Origin: Hofstenia miamia
Taxonomy: Eukaryota; Xenacoelomorpha; Acoela
Direction of reading: 5' to 3'
Assembly: GCA_004352715.1 (NCBI GenBank)
Contig: SCFE01000042.1
Span: 84,343 to 148,342 of the forward strand
Length of the DNA: 64,000 bases
Every line of letters begins with the position of its first letter. Within the stretch, counting starts at the first letter, position 1. The notes under the pieces were generated by a model. The model searched no databases, had not been told where the DNA came from, and saw only the letters and a program-made list of their open reading frames with translations. Of the stretch, positions 23,318 to 34,679 are shown piece after piece. The translations under genes and the position numbers were made by a program.

Positions 23318-24760
23318 ATATAATAATAATAATAATAAAAAACAAAGCAATTTATTGCATAAAGCAATGTACAGTACAAAGTCGAAAAACCACAATATAG
23401 TGTATATATATCTATATATAAATTTGAGTGTTTGTGTGCTTGTGTATGTATGTCATAAATGTGATTTTGGAATACGTAAAAAGTGTCACTATCTTCTAGA
23501 ATTAGCTGCTTTTGGACAAAAATCACTTTTTTCTAAATATTTCATAATTGATTTCTAATCGCGATTAATAATCTAGTTTATTCCAGAGATCGATTGCAAA
23601 ATGATGGAATGTGTTGAACGATTTTTAATAATTGATATATATTTGCGTGAACAACGGTTTACTTTTAAATAATAGTTAAAAATATTATATTTATTTCTAT
23701 ACTCTGATGAACTATCATGCCTTTTTAAAAAATTTAAAGTTTTAAAGCCAAGTTGAAAGTTTTCGATGAAATTTGGTGTGCTTAGACGTAGATTGTAATA
23801 ATAAAAGGAACAGTAGCTTAACAGGGATAGACAAAATTATTAATTAACTGTTTCAGAAATTCCTTAAATGATAAAAGTATCCTATTCCAGTAGCCATTTT
23901 CCTATTTTATTTTGCAAAAATTAATCGAAAATTAGGTTACTTTGTTTGATTATTGCCTTTTTTGATTTTAAACTCAATATTTTGTGTTAGATTTTTAAAA
24001 GAATTAGGTGAAAAAATAATGAACAGCGTTTTATCAACATTTAATTTTAAGTTGAAATATTTCCTCATATGTTTAATGTCAGATTGCAGATTCTTAGTTG
24101 CTTTAAAAGCATTTTCGTCTGATATTATTAAACATGTGTCATCGGTACATTGGTAAATTTCAGAATTATTAACTTCACCTAATATCATTGACATAAAGAG
24201 CAAATAAAATCGATCATAGAATTGTTCCCCGGGGCACCCCTCTTTCAGGGGTTACATATTTAGAATTTTTTCCATTCAATGCTGTTTTCGGTCTTTTAAG
24301 AAGTTCATTATTAAAAGAGTGGAATTGCTATCAAATCCGTAATGCACCAATTTTCGCTTTAGTATTTCAAATTTCATACTATTAAATGCTTTGTTTAAAT
24401 CAATTAGGGCTGCACAACAAGACTTATTTTTTAGTTTATTTAATTTTATTTCTTCGGTAATATTATTGCATAACTTGTGCTAGATCCAGAACGAAATTCA
24501 AATTGATTTTCTGATAAAATATTTTCCGAACTTATGTACGCATATATTTGGAAGTAATGTAATTTTTCAAATATTTTCTTGAATGTGTATGTTATTGGCT
24601 ATAGTTTTTTGGACAAAGAGGGTCACGACTTTTATACAAAGAAGTGATGTCAGATTTTTTAAGTAATTTTGGAAATTTATTATCAATAATACTTCGATTA
24701 AGTGCATAAAAATAAATGCTCGCAAAATATTGAAAAAGAAATTTTAATTACAAAGAAAGG
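23318..24760 (-). mobile_element. CR1-like LINE, 5'-truncated and decayed (copy A)
   Basis: Non-LTR retrotransposon whose reverse transcriptase is readable on the minus strand across broken frames. In order: SDITSLYKSRDP near 24610, motif A as AFNSMKFEILKRKL near 24360, motif B as GVPRGTIL near 24220, and motif C as CTDD in place of YADD near 24145, then KTLFIIFSPNS. The 3' end is a (TAA)n tract at 23321-23337 next to a conserved terminal GCAATAAATTGCTTTG stretch shared with the other copies. The first residue of YADD is replaced by C and frames are broken, so it is inactive. Confidence 0.8.
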
Positions 24761-24844
24761 AAAGTTTAATCTAGTCGTCGATTTGTTAGTATATAATTTT
24801 TTATTATTACATTTAATAAAAGGAAAGGATGAAGGAAGAAATAA

Positions 24845-25346
24845 ATGAGAGAAGTAGGCTTCCCAATTCCAAGGGGAGATAAAAGCAAGTTAGCAGTAGA
24901 GACAGCAAAGGTCAATAAAGTGTTAGAGAGGATAGATGCTAGGAGTGTCACAGAAATTAATTGCTTAGTGTATGCAGCTGCATGGAAGGTGCTGAAAAAT
25001 GTAGACATGGAAACGAAGAAAAAAGACCACAGGAAGCTAATGGATACAGAAAGCCAGCATGGGGGAGAAGAATTGAGAATAAAGTGGCAAAGATTAGGCA
25101 GCAAATAGAGAAGATCAGGACAAGCAATACAGGACAGGTGCAGGGTAGGTAAGCGGAAGGCTATAGAAACTACCAGAGAAGAGCTTAAGCAAAGATTAGT
25201 TGCGGAATCTGAGAAACTGAGAAAATATAAGGCAAGGGCAAAGCAGCCAAGAGACAAAGTACTATATCCAGGAGTAAAGGCTACAGCTAAAGCAGGTGAG
25301 GATTCAATAAGATTCTGGGAGGGTATATGGAGAAGTGAGTGACCAG
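24845..25346 (+). pseudogene. R2-like element, N-terminal region, broken
   Basis: The frame from 24845 ends at a stop after RLGSK. The element continues in other frames through ENKVAKIRQQIEKIR and ELKQRLVAESEKLRKYKARAK to FWEGIWRSE and a stop near 25341. This is the usual order between the DNA-binding end and the reverse transcriptase of such elements. Confidence 0.6.
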
Positions 25347-25406
25347 ATATAGAGAGTAAACGGATGTAGAAGAAGTTCAGACGAGCTGAACGAGGCTCTA
25401 AAGAAG

Positions 25407-25928
25407 ATGAAGTACTGGAAAGCGCCAGGCAGAGATGAGGTATATGAGTATTGGTTGAAGAAGTTCACGAGCATTCATGAGAGACTAGCAGCAGCATTGG
25501 AGGAGTGTGTGGTGAGTGGGTGTCCAGAGTGGATGGTAGTGGGAAGGACATTTCTGATACAGAGGGACCCAAAGAAAGGCAGTGAGGCAAGTAACTTCAG
25601 GCCAATAACATGTCTGCCAACAACTTGGAAATTGCTAACTTCTGTGATTTCAAGTAGGCTGGCATGTTACTTAAAACAGAACAGGTTGATACCAGAGGAG
25701 CAGAAGGGATGTAGGACGAAAAGATGCAAAGATCAGTTGTTGATAGACCAGGCATTGTTGGAGAATTTTAGAAGAAGGAAGACAAACTTAGCAATGGCAT
25801 GGATAGACTACAGGAAGGCAGGACTAAAAGGAGAAACAGAAGTACTGATAATGGCAGCACAGAAGCAAGCAATGAGAACAAACTGGGTGAAGAAGTTTAT
25901 AGACAGAAAAGGAGAAGTAAGTGATTAA
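25407..25928 (+). pseudogene. R2-like reverse transcriptase with palm deletion
   Basis: 173 codons carrying RT fingers up to motif A (AWIDYRKA), then directly LKGETEVLIMAAQKQA, which belongs upstream of the CCHC knuckle. The catalytic YADD/FADD region is absent, so the enzyme cannot function. A one-base shift just before 25928 leads into the knuckle IKCRLCKKEAKTVDHLIAGC. Confidence 0.8.
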
Positions 25929-26045
25929 GTGTAGACTATGTAAGAAAGAGGCGAAGACAGTAGATCATCTGATAGCAGGGTGTGAGTATAAGTTCAGGCA
26001 TGACAAGATGTGACGAATGATACACTGGAGTTTGGGCAAGCAGCT

Positions 26046-26656
26046 ATGGGTTAGAAGCAGGAGACAAGTGGTATGAGCACAAGCCACAGGGAGTAATAGA
26101 AAATGATAAGGTTAAGATGCCGTGGGACTTCAACATCCAGACAAGCAAGGTAATAGAAGCATGGAGGCCAGGCATAGTAGTGGTAGACAAAGAGAAAAGA
26201 TTGGGAACAGTGATAGACATAGCAGTACCAAAGGACAGGAANCACGGAGGCCAGACATAGTAGTAGACAAAGAGAAGAGATTGGGAACAGTGATAGACAT
26301 AGCAGTACCAAAGGACAGGAATATAGAAAGCAAGGAGAAAGAGAAGATAGACAAATACAGGGAGTTAGCAGAGGAAATAAAAAGGCTGTGGAAATTGAAG
26401 AAGGTTAAAGTAGTCCCGGTAGTTGTAGGAGCACTAGGAGCAGTGAGTAAGAAGCATAANATGGGTTAGAAGCAGGAGACAAGTGGTATGAGCACAAGCC
26501 ACAGGGAGTAATAGAAAATGATAAGGTTAAGATGCCGTGGGACTTCAACATCCAGACAAGCAAGGTAATAGAAGCATGGAGGCCAGGCATAGTAGTGGTA
26601 GACAAAGAGAAAAGATTGGGAACAGTGATAGACATAGCAGTACCAAAGGACAGGAA
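26046..26656 (+). repeat. Overlapping fragments joined by single Ns
   Basis: 26046-26241 matches 26461-26656 (offset 415). 26243-26459 matches about 26574-26793 with a few differences. The only Ns are at 26242 and 26460. This points to three overlapping contig ends or element copies strung together by the assembler. Confidence 0.8.
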
Positions 26657-26912
26657 TATAGAAAGCAAGGAGAAAGAGAAGATAGACAAATACAGGGAGT
26701 TAGCAGAGGAAATAAAAAGGCTGTGGAAATTGAAGAAGGTTAAAGTAGTCCCGGTAGTTGTAGGAGCACTAGGAGCAGTGAGTAAGAAACATAAGAGATA
26801 CTTGGAGGAGTTGGGAGTACTAAAGTGGGGAGGAGCTGTAGCACCTAAGGCAGCATTGTTAGGAACAGCTAGAGTCCTGAGGAAAGCTCTCAGACTTCCT
26901 GGGAACTGGTGA
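26532..26912 (+). pseudogene. R2-like restriction-like endonuclease domain
   Basis: 127 codons, mostly intact: MPWDFNIQTSKVIEAWRPG, VVDKEKRLGTVIDIAVPKD, then EKEKIDKYRELAEEIKRLW and VVPVVVGALGAVSKKH. The family pattern is RPD-x(10-14)-D. Here the first D reads G, while the partial copy at 26243-26459 keeps RPD. Partial copies at 26046-26241 and 26243-26459 are separated by single Ns. Confidence 0.8.
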
Positions 26913-26920
26913 GTTCCCCG

Positions 26921-27309
26921 AGCTGAGAGGGATACCAGCATGAAGCTGTGAGAAGCAAGAATAATAATAATGAGCAAAAAATGTATATTAGGAACATCAA
27001 ATGTCTTAGGAACATGGTCAGATTGTCAACGAATACTCTCCAACTAAAAACTGTTAATTGCATAATTTTATTTAGTTTGTAGTTTTTAGGAAATTTGCAA
27101 TAAANNNNNNNNNNNNNNNNNNNNNAGCTGAGAGGGATACCAGCATGAAGCTGTGAGAAGCAAGAATAATAATAATGAGCAAAAAATGTATATTAGGAAC
27201 ATCAAATGTCTTAGGAACATGGTCAGATTGTCAACGAATACTCTCCAACTAAAAACTGTTAATTGCATAATTTTATTTAGTTTGTAGTTTTTAGGAAATT
27301 TGCAATAAA
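26921..27309 (+). repeat. 184-bp duplication around a 21-N gap
   Basis: 26921-27104 and 27126-27309 appear identical, with N at 27105-27125 between them. The sequence is the 3' end of the R2-like element plus flank. Probably another unmerged overlap. Confidence 0.85.
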
Positions 27310-27849
27310 TTTGCTTATCTTGTTAATAATAACACTGCGTGCGTCTGACGCGTAAATTAATTTTTTCTGACATAAAGTTATGTTTGTTATGCTTAATTTT
27401 GGATTTTGAAAATAATGTTCATTTTTCACCATCACAAACCATAAATCAGAAAAAAAGTATACATATATCCGAAAATTAACAAATAAATTCATATATATAT
27501 ATATATATATGATTGTCTGATGGAAACTTTCTCAATGCCCATCAGTCACATTGCCCATATTCTGAGGAAAGAAATCAAGGTGATTCCGCATGCATCAATA
27601 ATTTCGAAACTTATTTCAACATAATTTGGAGTCCTGTGTTTTCCTAAAATTGTTAAGTGATGCATAGCAGTAGTTAATCACTAAATATCAATAAAGTAAA
27701 TTTCATTTAGTGAAAACATTTGAATGTAAAGAATTTTACTGCGATTTAGTGTATTTTCAATGAATTAAAGTTGTAGCTAGTATATATAGCGCAATGTTTT
27801 TAAGTATGTACCCTAAATAAAACATACCCAAAATTCTAAACTGCATCCA

Positions 27850-28545
27850 AAAGAGCCTTAAACTTGGTTTAAGGAAACCTTGAATACGTAATCAGTTTCC
27901 TTGTGTCTGGTTCAAAAAATATGCCCTTTTTCAAGTTTGAATCAAATATTCTAGGAAAGACTGTTTTCATTATGCGGAATGGTTCCCCATCTTTATCAAA
28001 AGCCTTGAAGTGACCAAGCTATATATGCAGTAGCGGAAGCATTATTTTCTCAACTAGTACAAGATTAACATGCTGAATGTTCTTTTGGTTGAAGTGGCCA
28101 GGATTATCTTCTACCTTTGCAACTACTCCCTTATTCATAGATGAAGCAGTAGTACTTAGTATATACATACCCATCAGCACTGCAAGAACTTTAAGATCAC
28201 TACAAACCTTCCAGAAGTATTGCTAATATCTAATAAGGGTAAAAATAAGTTTAACAGCATCATATGATTCTTTTGTTCTTCTGTTAACATTTCAGATGGA
28301 GCTTCTTCATTTTTCCCATATGGCAAAGGTCTAATTTCAGAATTCAGATTGGGATAAGATATGTTTTTGGACGTCTTTTTATTAAAACCTTTCAATTTTG
28401 TAAAGCAGGAATAACAGCTGCCAGACTGATATATTATTCATACCATGACACTGGGATGTTGAAAGGTAAGTGATTATCAAGAAAAGGCATTAATTCTCGG
28501 ACATATTTATGCATAAATAAAAATGCCGCTGGATGAAATTGTATT
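27850..28545 (-). pseudogene. Decayed copy of an uncharacterised repeat-family gene
   Basis: Broken minus-strand frames carry YPNLNSEIRPLPYGK (about 28350) and then, nearer 27900-28060, IMLPLLHI, GHFKAFDKDGEPF and KKGIFFEPDTRKLI. From memory these resemble a multicopy invertebrate protein family with an LPPLHIKLG motif often met among transposable elements. Stops and shifts show it is dead. The family has no function I can state, and the match is remembered rather than computed. Confidence 0.45.
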
Positions 28546-29533
28546 TGATATAGCGGGGACAATACATGTATATTATACTTTATTCAGTAGGATAGTCATT
28601 CTTCCATCACAACTAAATGCTTTTAGTGACCAATTAAAAGTTCTTATTAATAAGAGTCACAGCAAATTTATTGATGAATGGCACTAGTACAAAACTACAA
28701 GCTACAAGCTATTTACAAAATAATGATATAATATATATAGACCTAATATTAAAGTGTGAGTGTGTGTGTTTGTTTGGATTTTCTAGCGCTATACACAATT
28801 TTCGAATGAATGTAGTGTGTTATTGTCGTTAAGAATGCATTGTCTATTGAAAACAAATGTTTGGATTTTCTTGAACTTCTTGTGGTTTTCTTATTTGAAT
28901 TTCATGATCTAAGTTGTCTCATATCTTAATTTCTGTGTAATGAAAGCTATTATAATGTTTATCTAAGCATAAAAGTTTTTCAAAACGTTCATTTAATATT
29001 ATATATTGTTTTAAAAACGAAATTACGCGTTGATCAAGTTTGAATTTATATAATATTGACAAAATATGCATTCGAATTTGGGGTAGTAAGGAGATAATAC
29101 TTTGTATTTTAATCGATAACCGGATGCATTGTTATGTTTTTGAGCAAAATTGAGTGTTTTAAGTGAGCAATTGAAAGTTTTAGACAGAAAGATGCAATAT
29201 TTTGAATTCATATTTGTGAAGATGAATGAACAGTATTGAAATTGGATATGCATATAGTGCATTCATTAAGAGTTTGTAGTATGAATTTGAAATATTTCGA
29301 AGATGATAAAGATACCTAGCTTCAAAAGCCATTTTTCTAATTTTGGTCATTAATAATTGTTCGAAATATAAATCATTGTCAATTTCAACATCTAAATAAA
29401 TAATAGACTCGCTTTGCTTTATTGTTATCAGATTTATATTAAGTTCTATGGTTTTTGTGAGAGTTTTGTGCATATTAGGAGAGAATATTATAAGTTGTGT
29501 TTTTTAAATATATATATTCAATGGATTATTTGA

Positions 29534-29965
29534 GAAATATTTTGTTAAATTTTCGATGTAATATTGGAGATTTTTAGTTGCATTAAAGTCATTTACATCA
29601 GTACTTATACGACAGGTATCATCTGCATATTGATACATTTTACTGATTTTACTTGTTGAGTTATGTCATTAACATAGATTGCAAAAAAAATAAGTCGTTA
29701 TAATTTGATTGTTTACCATTAAGTANGAAATATTTTGTTAAATTTTCGATGTCATATTTGGAGATTTTTAGTTGCATTAAAGGCATTTATATCAGTACTT
29801 ATAAGACAGGTATCATCTGCATATTGATACATTCTACTGATTTTACTTGTTGAGTTATGTCATTAACATAGATTGCAAAAAAAATAAGTCAGAGAACTGT
29901 GCCCTGTGGAACCCCACGGTCGTTATAATTTGATTGTTTACCATTAAGTACAACTCTTTGCTGTC
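29534..29965 (-). repeat. Diverged partial duplication joined by one N
   Basis: 29534-29725 and 29727-29965 are near copies (offset 193 at the start) with several substitutions. The first lacks about 30 bases covering the GVPQGT region. The N at 29726 is the junction. Divergence suggests two haplotypes or two LINE copies. Confidence 0.75.
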
Positions 29966-30351
29966 GATTTTATTAGGAAGGTCAATATTAAGTTATCAAA
30001 GCTATAATACATTAATTTGTCTTTCAATATATCAAAATTCATCGAGTTAAAAGCATTGCTCAAATCAAAGAGTGCAACACAACTACATTTGTTTAGGGTT
30101 AAATTAGATTTTATTTGTTCTGATATTGATAAAATTGCATCTTGAGTGCTATAACCATTACGAAATCCAAATTGTTTTTTGGAAAGAATATTTTCAGATA
30201 TCAAATATGCATTTATTTGATTATTTAGTAATTTTTCAAATAGTTTACTAAAGGGATGGCAAATGCAGATGACCCTATAATTTTGTGCATTTAGAGGGTC
30301 GCCATTTTTGTATATTGGGATTATGTCATATTTCTTAAATATATCCTGCAA
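29944..30351 (-). pseudogene. LINE reverse transcriptase core (copy B)
   Basis: 135 codons with YDIIPIYKNGDP, NYRVICICHPFSKLFEKLL, KKQFGFRNGYSTQDAI and motif A FDLSNAFNSM. The frame breaks before motif B, which is read in other frames near 29900 (GVPQGTVL). The YADDT motif follows near 29625 and again near 29820 because of the duplication. Confidence 0.8.
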
Positions 30352-31240
30352 TTAATTATCAATAATGCATTGGTTAAATATGCAAATAGTAGATGTTCAC
30401 TAAACATATGAAAATGACGATTAATAATAAAGATTGGAAGATTATAGGATGCCGTTGATTTATTTGTGTCTAAAGTTTTTATTATGGTTTCTAGTTCATT
30501 TTCATTTATGAGTCTAAAAGAAAAGTATGTTTTTCCTGGGATTTTTTAATATTTTTTTTCTCTTATGTTGGGGAAAATTGAAATTGCCAAGTTCCTTAAA
30601 TGTTGTATTTAGGTGGTCTATTATTTTTGTTTTTTCTGTTGTAGTTTGGTTATCAATACTTAATTCATTAATACCAGTTGAAATTCCTTTACTTTTTCCC
30701 AAAATTTTTTGAATATATCGCCATTTTTCGTTTGTATTATTTAGTTTATTGAAGAACCTTTTTTTTTAGGCAGATTTTTTATTTCTTAATTGTTTAACAA
30801 TCCTCTTTGATTTTTCGTAATTAGTCCAAATTAGTTGGTGTTGGCTCTGTTTTAACGAGTTCAAACAATTTTCTTTTAATACTTACTAGTTCATGTATGT
30901 CACTATCGTCGGCATTTGATAAAGCAAACTTGCGTGCTTTTAATTTTATTTTGCAGTACTTAACTGGTGCCGCTTTATTAACACATTGCAAATTTCTTTT
31001 GAAATATAATTAATCATGTAAGATCCAGATTTTAATGTGTATATATAGTTGAAAGATATGTTTTTCAAAAGTGTTTCCATTATTTCGTCTGAATAATTTA
31101 GATAATCTCTTAAATAAATTATTTTAAATTTATTGACTTTGGTAGTTATATTACTTATATATGTGCAAAGAGCATGATCAGTGATCACTGAATGATTCAA
31201 ATATGAAGGATTTAAAAACTAGGTCGGAATTTGTTAGGAA

Positions 31241-31823
31241 TTAATCAATTAAATTGTTATGTCGTGTAGGAAAGTCAGTATTCACACAATGAAAATCGTA
31301 TATTGCACAAAATTTTTTTAACGATTTTTTTTCAAGATTATTAAAAAAAATTATTTTAAATTCACCGAATATATTTATAGAATAGTAGAGATCACTTATT
31401 TCGGACATTTCATTTGCCTTAAATTTTAAATAGTCAATATGATAATTTTTATTTGGATTGTATGTGATATTAATCAGTTCTTTATTGCACTTATTTTCAA
31501 ATGATATAATTTCTATCCAGAGTGATTCAAATATATCTTGTTTTAATTCATATTCTAATTTACGCACCGGTTTTAAATATTTGGGAGCTAAAATCTTTAG
31601 CCCGCCACCTTTATCCAGGGGGGGACATGGTGGTTTCCAAATTAGGATTAAACAAATTAGAATCAGCGTTATGCTGTAACCAAGTTTCGGTAATTAAGAA
31701 CATTGCGTTTTTTCCTATCTTATTTATTAAGTTTAGAAAATCATTTCTGTTTGAATTGAGGCTTCTAGCATTGAGATAAACAAATTTATAGTTATTACAG
31801 TAATTGTTTAGTTTATTTTCCAT
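31241..31823 (-). pseudogene. LINE endonuclease domain (copy B)
   Basis: Two overlapping minus frames, 31611-31823 and 31241-31567, give the N-terminal and middle parts of an APE-type endonuclease, which nicks target DNA. Seen: VYLNARSLNSN, the TETW glutamate, then WIEI. The domain is split by a frame change near 31600, where the conserved KGGG stretch falls. Confidence 0.75.
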
Positions 31824-32276
31824 TTGCGATTCTTCTAGAATTGGTCCTGGGTTTAGTTTAATATCTCCTGAAAGAAGTAATCTTATAGAATAAAAATAGT
31901 TATTGAGGTGATTAAGAAGAAGGGTACTGAGTTAAACTGTATATGCATAATATGTTAAATGGGGATGCTTTAAAGCATGTGGGTGTGGATTTATATAATA
32001 TAGAGGAACATTTTGTAACATTACATAGATAACTAAATAGATAACTAAATAATATATAATAAAATTTACCTTTTTTCTGTACATTTTCATGATAATTCAG
32101 ACAAGGAGGCTTCGGAAGAAGAGTTCTAAGAGTTGATGTATTAGCAATTTTTAGATAGGTGACATTCGGAATTCGAAATGAAGAGTGAGAAATTAGGCGA
32201 GGTTGGAAGAATCCTTTTCAGACGAAAATGATATGAGCAAATCCTTGACGAGATAAGTGGATTTCATCACGGGTGA

Positions 32277-32312
32277 AATAATAATAATAACAATAATAAT
32301 AACGATAATAAA
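32277..32312 (+). repeat. (AAT)n-type microsatellite
   Basis: AATAATAATAATAACAATAATAATAAC-type tract directly beyond LINE copy B's ORF1 remnant, followed by AGTACTTTTATTGTAAACA. Similar tracts mark LINE 3' ends in this window, so another minus-strand LINE fragment may start here. Confidence 0.7.
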
Positions 32313-33990
32313 GTACTTTTATTGTAAACATTACATTTTCACGCACTTTAAATTTGAATTTCCAATGCATGAACTTCAATCACATGCAATATATGGTGTA
32401 CGAGTTATATAAATTTCATATTTAGATGCAAATTCACTCTAGAAGAATTGTCTAAATAAAGTTTTACATTTGCATTATATATATATATATATCCACATTT
32501 TATTTTATGGGTATGCAATATGAAATGTTATTTACTTTTTGTTTTTTTAAAAAATTTCATGATAATAGGGATACACATATTAACGAAACAATGAAACTAT
32601 TTGTATGGAATACTTTTTAAAATTTAATACCCTTTATAATTTATTGTAGACGTATTCATTCCTACACTTTTGTTGCGCAAATAATTTACCATCCGAGATT
32701 AAAATAAGACCTTATATTATAAAATAGTGCGTAGCTATTTTTGAAATAAATTTCTTCGCAGGGAATGTGTAGTCTGCATAGTTCTTAATAAAGTATTACA
32801 ATTGAATTAATTTCTTAAAAGCATATGAAATTTTTAATTAATTAGCATTCTTATAGTTTTATTACGACAAAGTATGTTTGACATATGAAGGTATTGCTGT
32901 TGAAATGTTAATTTACATCACATAAAATCAATGATGATTTGATAATGAGATATACCAGTAAGTGTGGTTAAGGAAATTTTCACTACTCTAATCTCACACG
33001 ATTTGCCTATGCCTCACACTGCCTTTGGATTATACTTGCGAGCCAAAAAAAATTAAGAGTTTATATTTTGTGTTTTTAAACGAAGTGCTCGTACCTAAAA
33101 ACTTTAATCATATGATACTGGAATTCTACTAATAATTTCATGAATATTTGATTACATTATAATAATTGAAGATACTAATATATACTAAAAGAAATTATAA
33201 TAATTTTATCAAGTATATTTAAGTTAACTTACTTCTAACACAGTGGTAAAATATTAAGAATAATAAAAAATTTTCATTTTTGTTGAAGGTATTTTACCAT
33301 CAAATTTTACTAGTTTTAATCCATTTGCTTTTAGTAATACATTTTAAATGGTCATTTATCATTTCTTTAACTTAGTATTAATGTTTTTCAAATATAGCAG
33401 TTAGATCAAAGGAAATGTTAGCATTAGCTTTTGTCCCTTTGCAAATAGTTAATTAAAATAGCTTTACAACAACTAAAATTTAGGGATAACAATTAAATTT
33501 TTTAGGGATATTTAAAATAGACAGCTATAATTCTGTTGTTCTAATAAAGGTAAAAATTGAAATTCATGCCATTTATATATCGAATGCAAATCGTTTGTAT
33601 TCATTAGGATTCTTTGAGAAATAGAATGTTTTCTCAATTCTGAAATTGTTCACTAATAGAATATTTACTTTGTATTATAATATAGAGGATTTTGAAAAAT
33701 TAACATTAGTGATGTTTGACTAAATCTTTAGCATGATTTCAAAACGTCTCTCGATGTATTTTATAGCGATAAACAAACTAATCTTCCTATGCACAGGAAC
33801 ATCGAAAGTTAATTGCAATTAAGTTATAAAATTACATTGCAAATCATTTTCGAAACATAAGCACAATTTTGTTAATTAACAATATAATGAAAATTTAAAA
33901 TGAATTGAAATTCAATCTATAAAAATGATTTGTAGCTGTAGGAATTTAAGTCAGATGAACATAAAAATTAATAAAATGATTAGACTGCTA
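32313..33990. other. AT-rich DNA, nothing recognised
   Basis: No open frame with a family motif, no RNA gene and no transposon end apart from a short (TA)n near 32478. Confidence 0.5.
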
Positions 33991-34400
33991 ATATATTTAA
34001 ATAAAAGAAATAAAATCTAAAATTTATATTCAACAACGCGTTTCTCAAATTAGCGTTGTTTCATCAGGATAAAACCCAATGTGGTAACATTTTGCAAAAA
34101 TATCTATTTAAAATACGCAAAGTTCGTAATGAATTTGATTGTTCAATAAAGTTTGATTTTTATTTAGATGTTCCTAAATAACTATTGATTCCGCTACATT
34201 TAGAAATTAATGTTAAACTATTTAAAATTTCATTCTTTTGCCCTATGTTGATGTTGATCTCCTTCCAAAATCTCTTCACGTTTGTCCAATGTATGAAACA
34301 TTGCATTCATCACAACCGTATTTGTAGACTACATGTGACTTAAGATATATTGGATAATCATTTTCTTCTTGATTAGATCTCTCGTCATTTTTTTATAAAT
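33990..34400 (-). mobile_element. Penelope-like element 3' end with GIY-YIG remnant
   Basis: Minus-strand frame SHVVYKYGCDECNVSYIGQT (to 34279) is the start of the GIY-YIG endonuclease of Penelope-like retroelements, with VVY at 34332-34324 and YIG ahead of a stop at 34276-34278. Further along the element, CTGATGA (34067-34061) and GAAACGCG (34044-34037) resemble the hammerhead-ribozyme core found in the terminal repeats of these elements. The reverse transcriptase is missing or lies in the adjacent gap. Inactive. Confidence 0.7.
34034..34070 (-). ncRNA. Degenerate hammerhead-ribozyme-like motif
   Basis: The order CTGATGA, 16 bases, GAAACGCGTTG matches the invariant parts of Penelope-type hammerheads. 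The 16 bases between do not form an obvious stem II, so self-cleavage is doubtful. The position just past a GIY-YIG domain is the expected one. Confidence 0.4.
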
Positions 34401-34494
34401 GGTATTCATATTTTATGCATTAGGCTTTTATTTTCGTTTTAGATACGATGTTTAATGTATTCACATGATATTTCACAAATATATGGTAATTTTA

Positions 34495-34670
34495 TATATA
34501 TATANNNNNNNNNNNNNNNNNNNNNNNNNNNNNNNNNNNNNNNNNNNNNNNNNNNNNNNNNNNNNNNNNNNNNNNNNNNNNNNNNNNNNNNNNNNNNNNN
34601 NNNNNNNNNNNNNNNNNNNNNNNNNNNNNNNNNNNNNNNNNNNNNNNNNNATATATATATATATATATAT
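34495..34670. other. (TA)n with 146-N gap
   Basis: N at 34505-34650 is flanked by TA tracts on both sides. Confidence 0.9.
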
Positions 34671-34679
34671 CTTTTTGTC

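Larger units (their letters stand above)
24830..26975 (+). mobile_element. R2/NeSL-like non-LTR retrotransposon, internally deleted
   Basis: One-ORF retrotransposon with a C-terminal restriction-like endonuclease. In order: an N-terminal linker (TEINCLVYAAAWKVL) near 24945, RT start (KAPGRDEVYEYW), fingers (SNFRPITCLPTTWKLL), LIPEEQKGCR, and motif A as MAWIDYRKA. The frame then jumps straight to LKGETEVLIMAAQ, a segment normally found after the RT thumb. So the palm motifs B and C are deleted. A CCHC knuckle (C-x2-C-x7-H-x4-C, 25930-25982, one frame shift) and the endonuclease core (RPG/RPD then IDIAVP) follow, and the 3' end carries an AAT-repeat tail near 26955-26972. The 3' part is duplicated around single Ns. 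Confidence 0.85.
28640..32272 (-). mobile_element. CR1-like LINE, nearly full length (copy B)
   Basis: Read on the minus strand: an ORF1 esterase-like remnant (TRDEIHLSRQGFAHIIFV near 32270-32215), the apurinic-type endonuclease (LNARSLNSN and LITETWL at 31611-31823; VITDHALC near 31180), RT (motif A as ALFDLSNAFNSM near 30070; YADDT near 29625), and a C-terminal region (29180-29473). The 3' end is CAATAAATTTGCTGTGACTC near 28655, shared with the fragment at 39130. Many frame breaks; inactive. A join with one N at 29726 repeats part of the RT. Confidence 0.85.

Noticed and set aside
24766-26977. Long minus-strand frames rich in L and S
   Set aside because: They are antisense to the purine-rich R2-like element.
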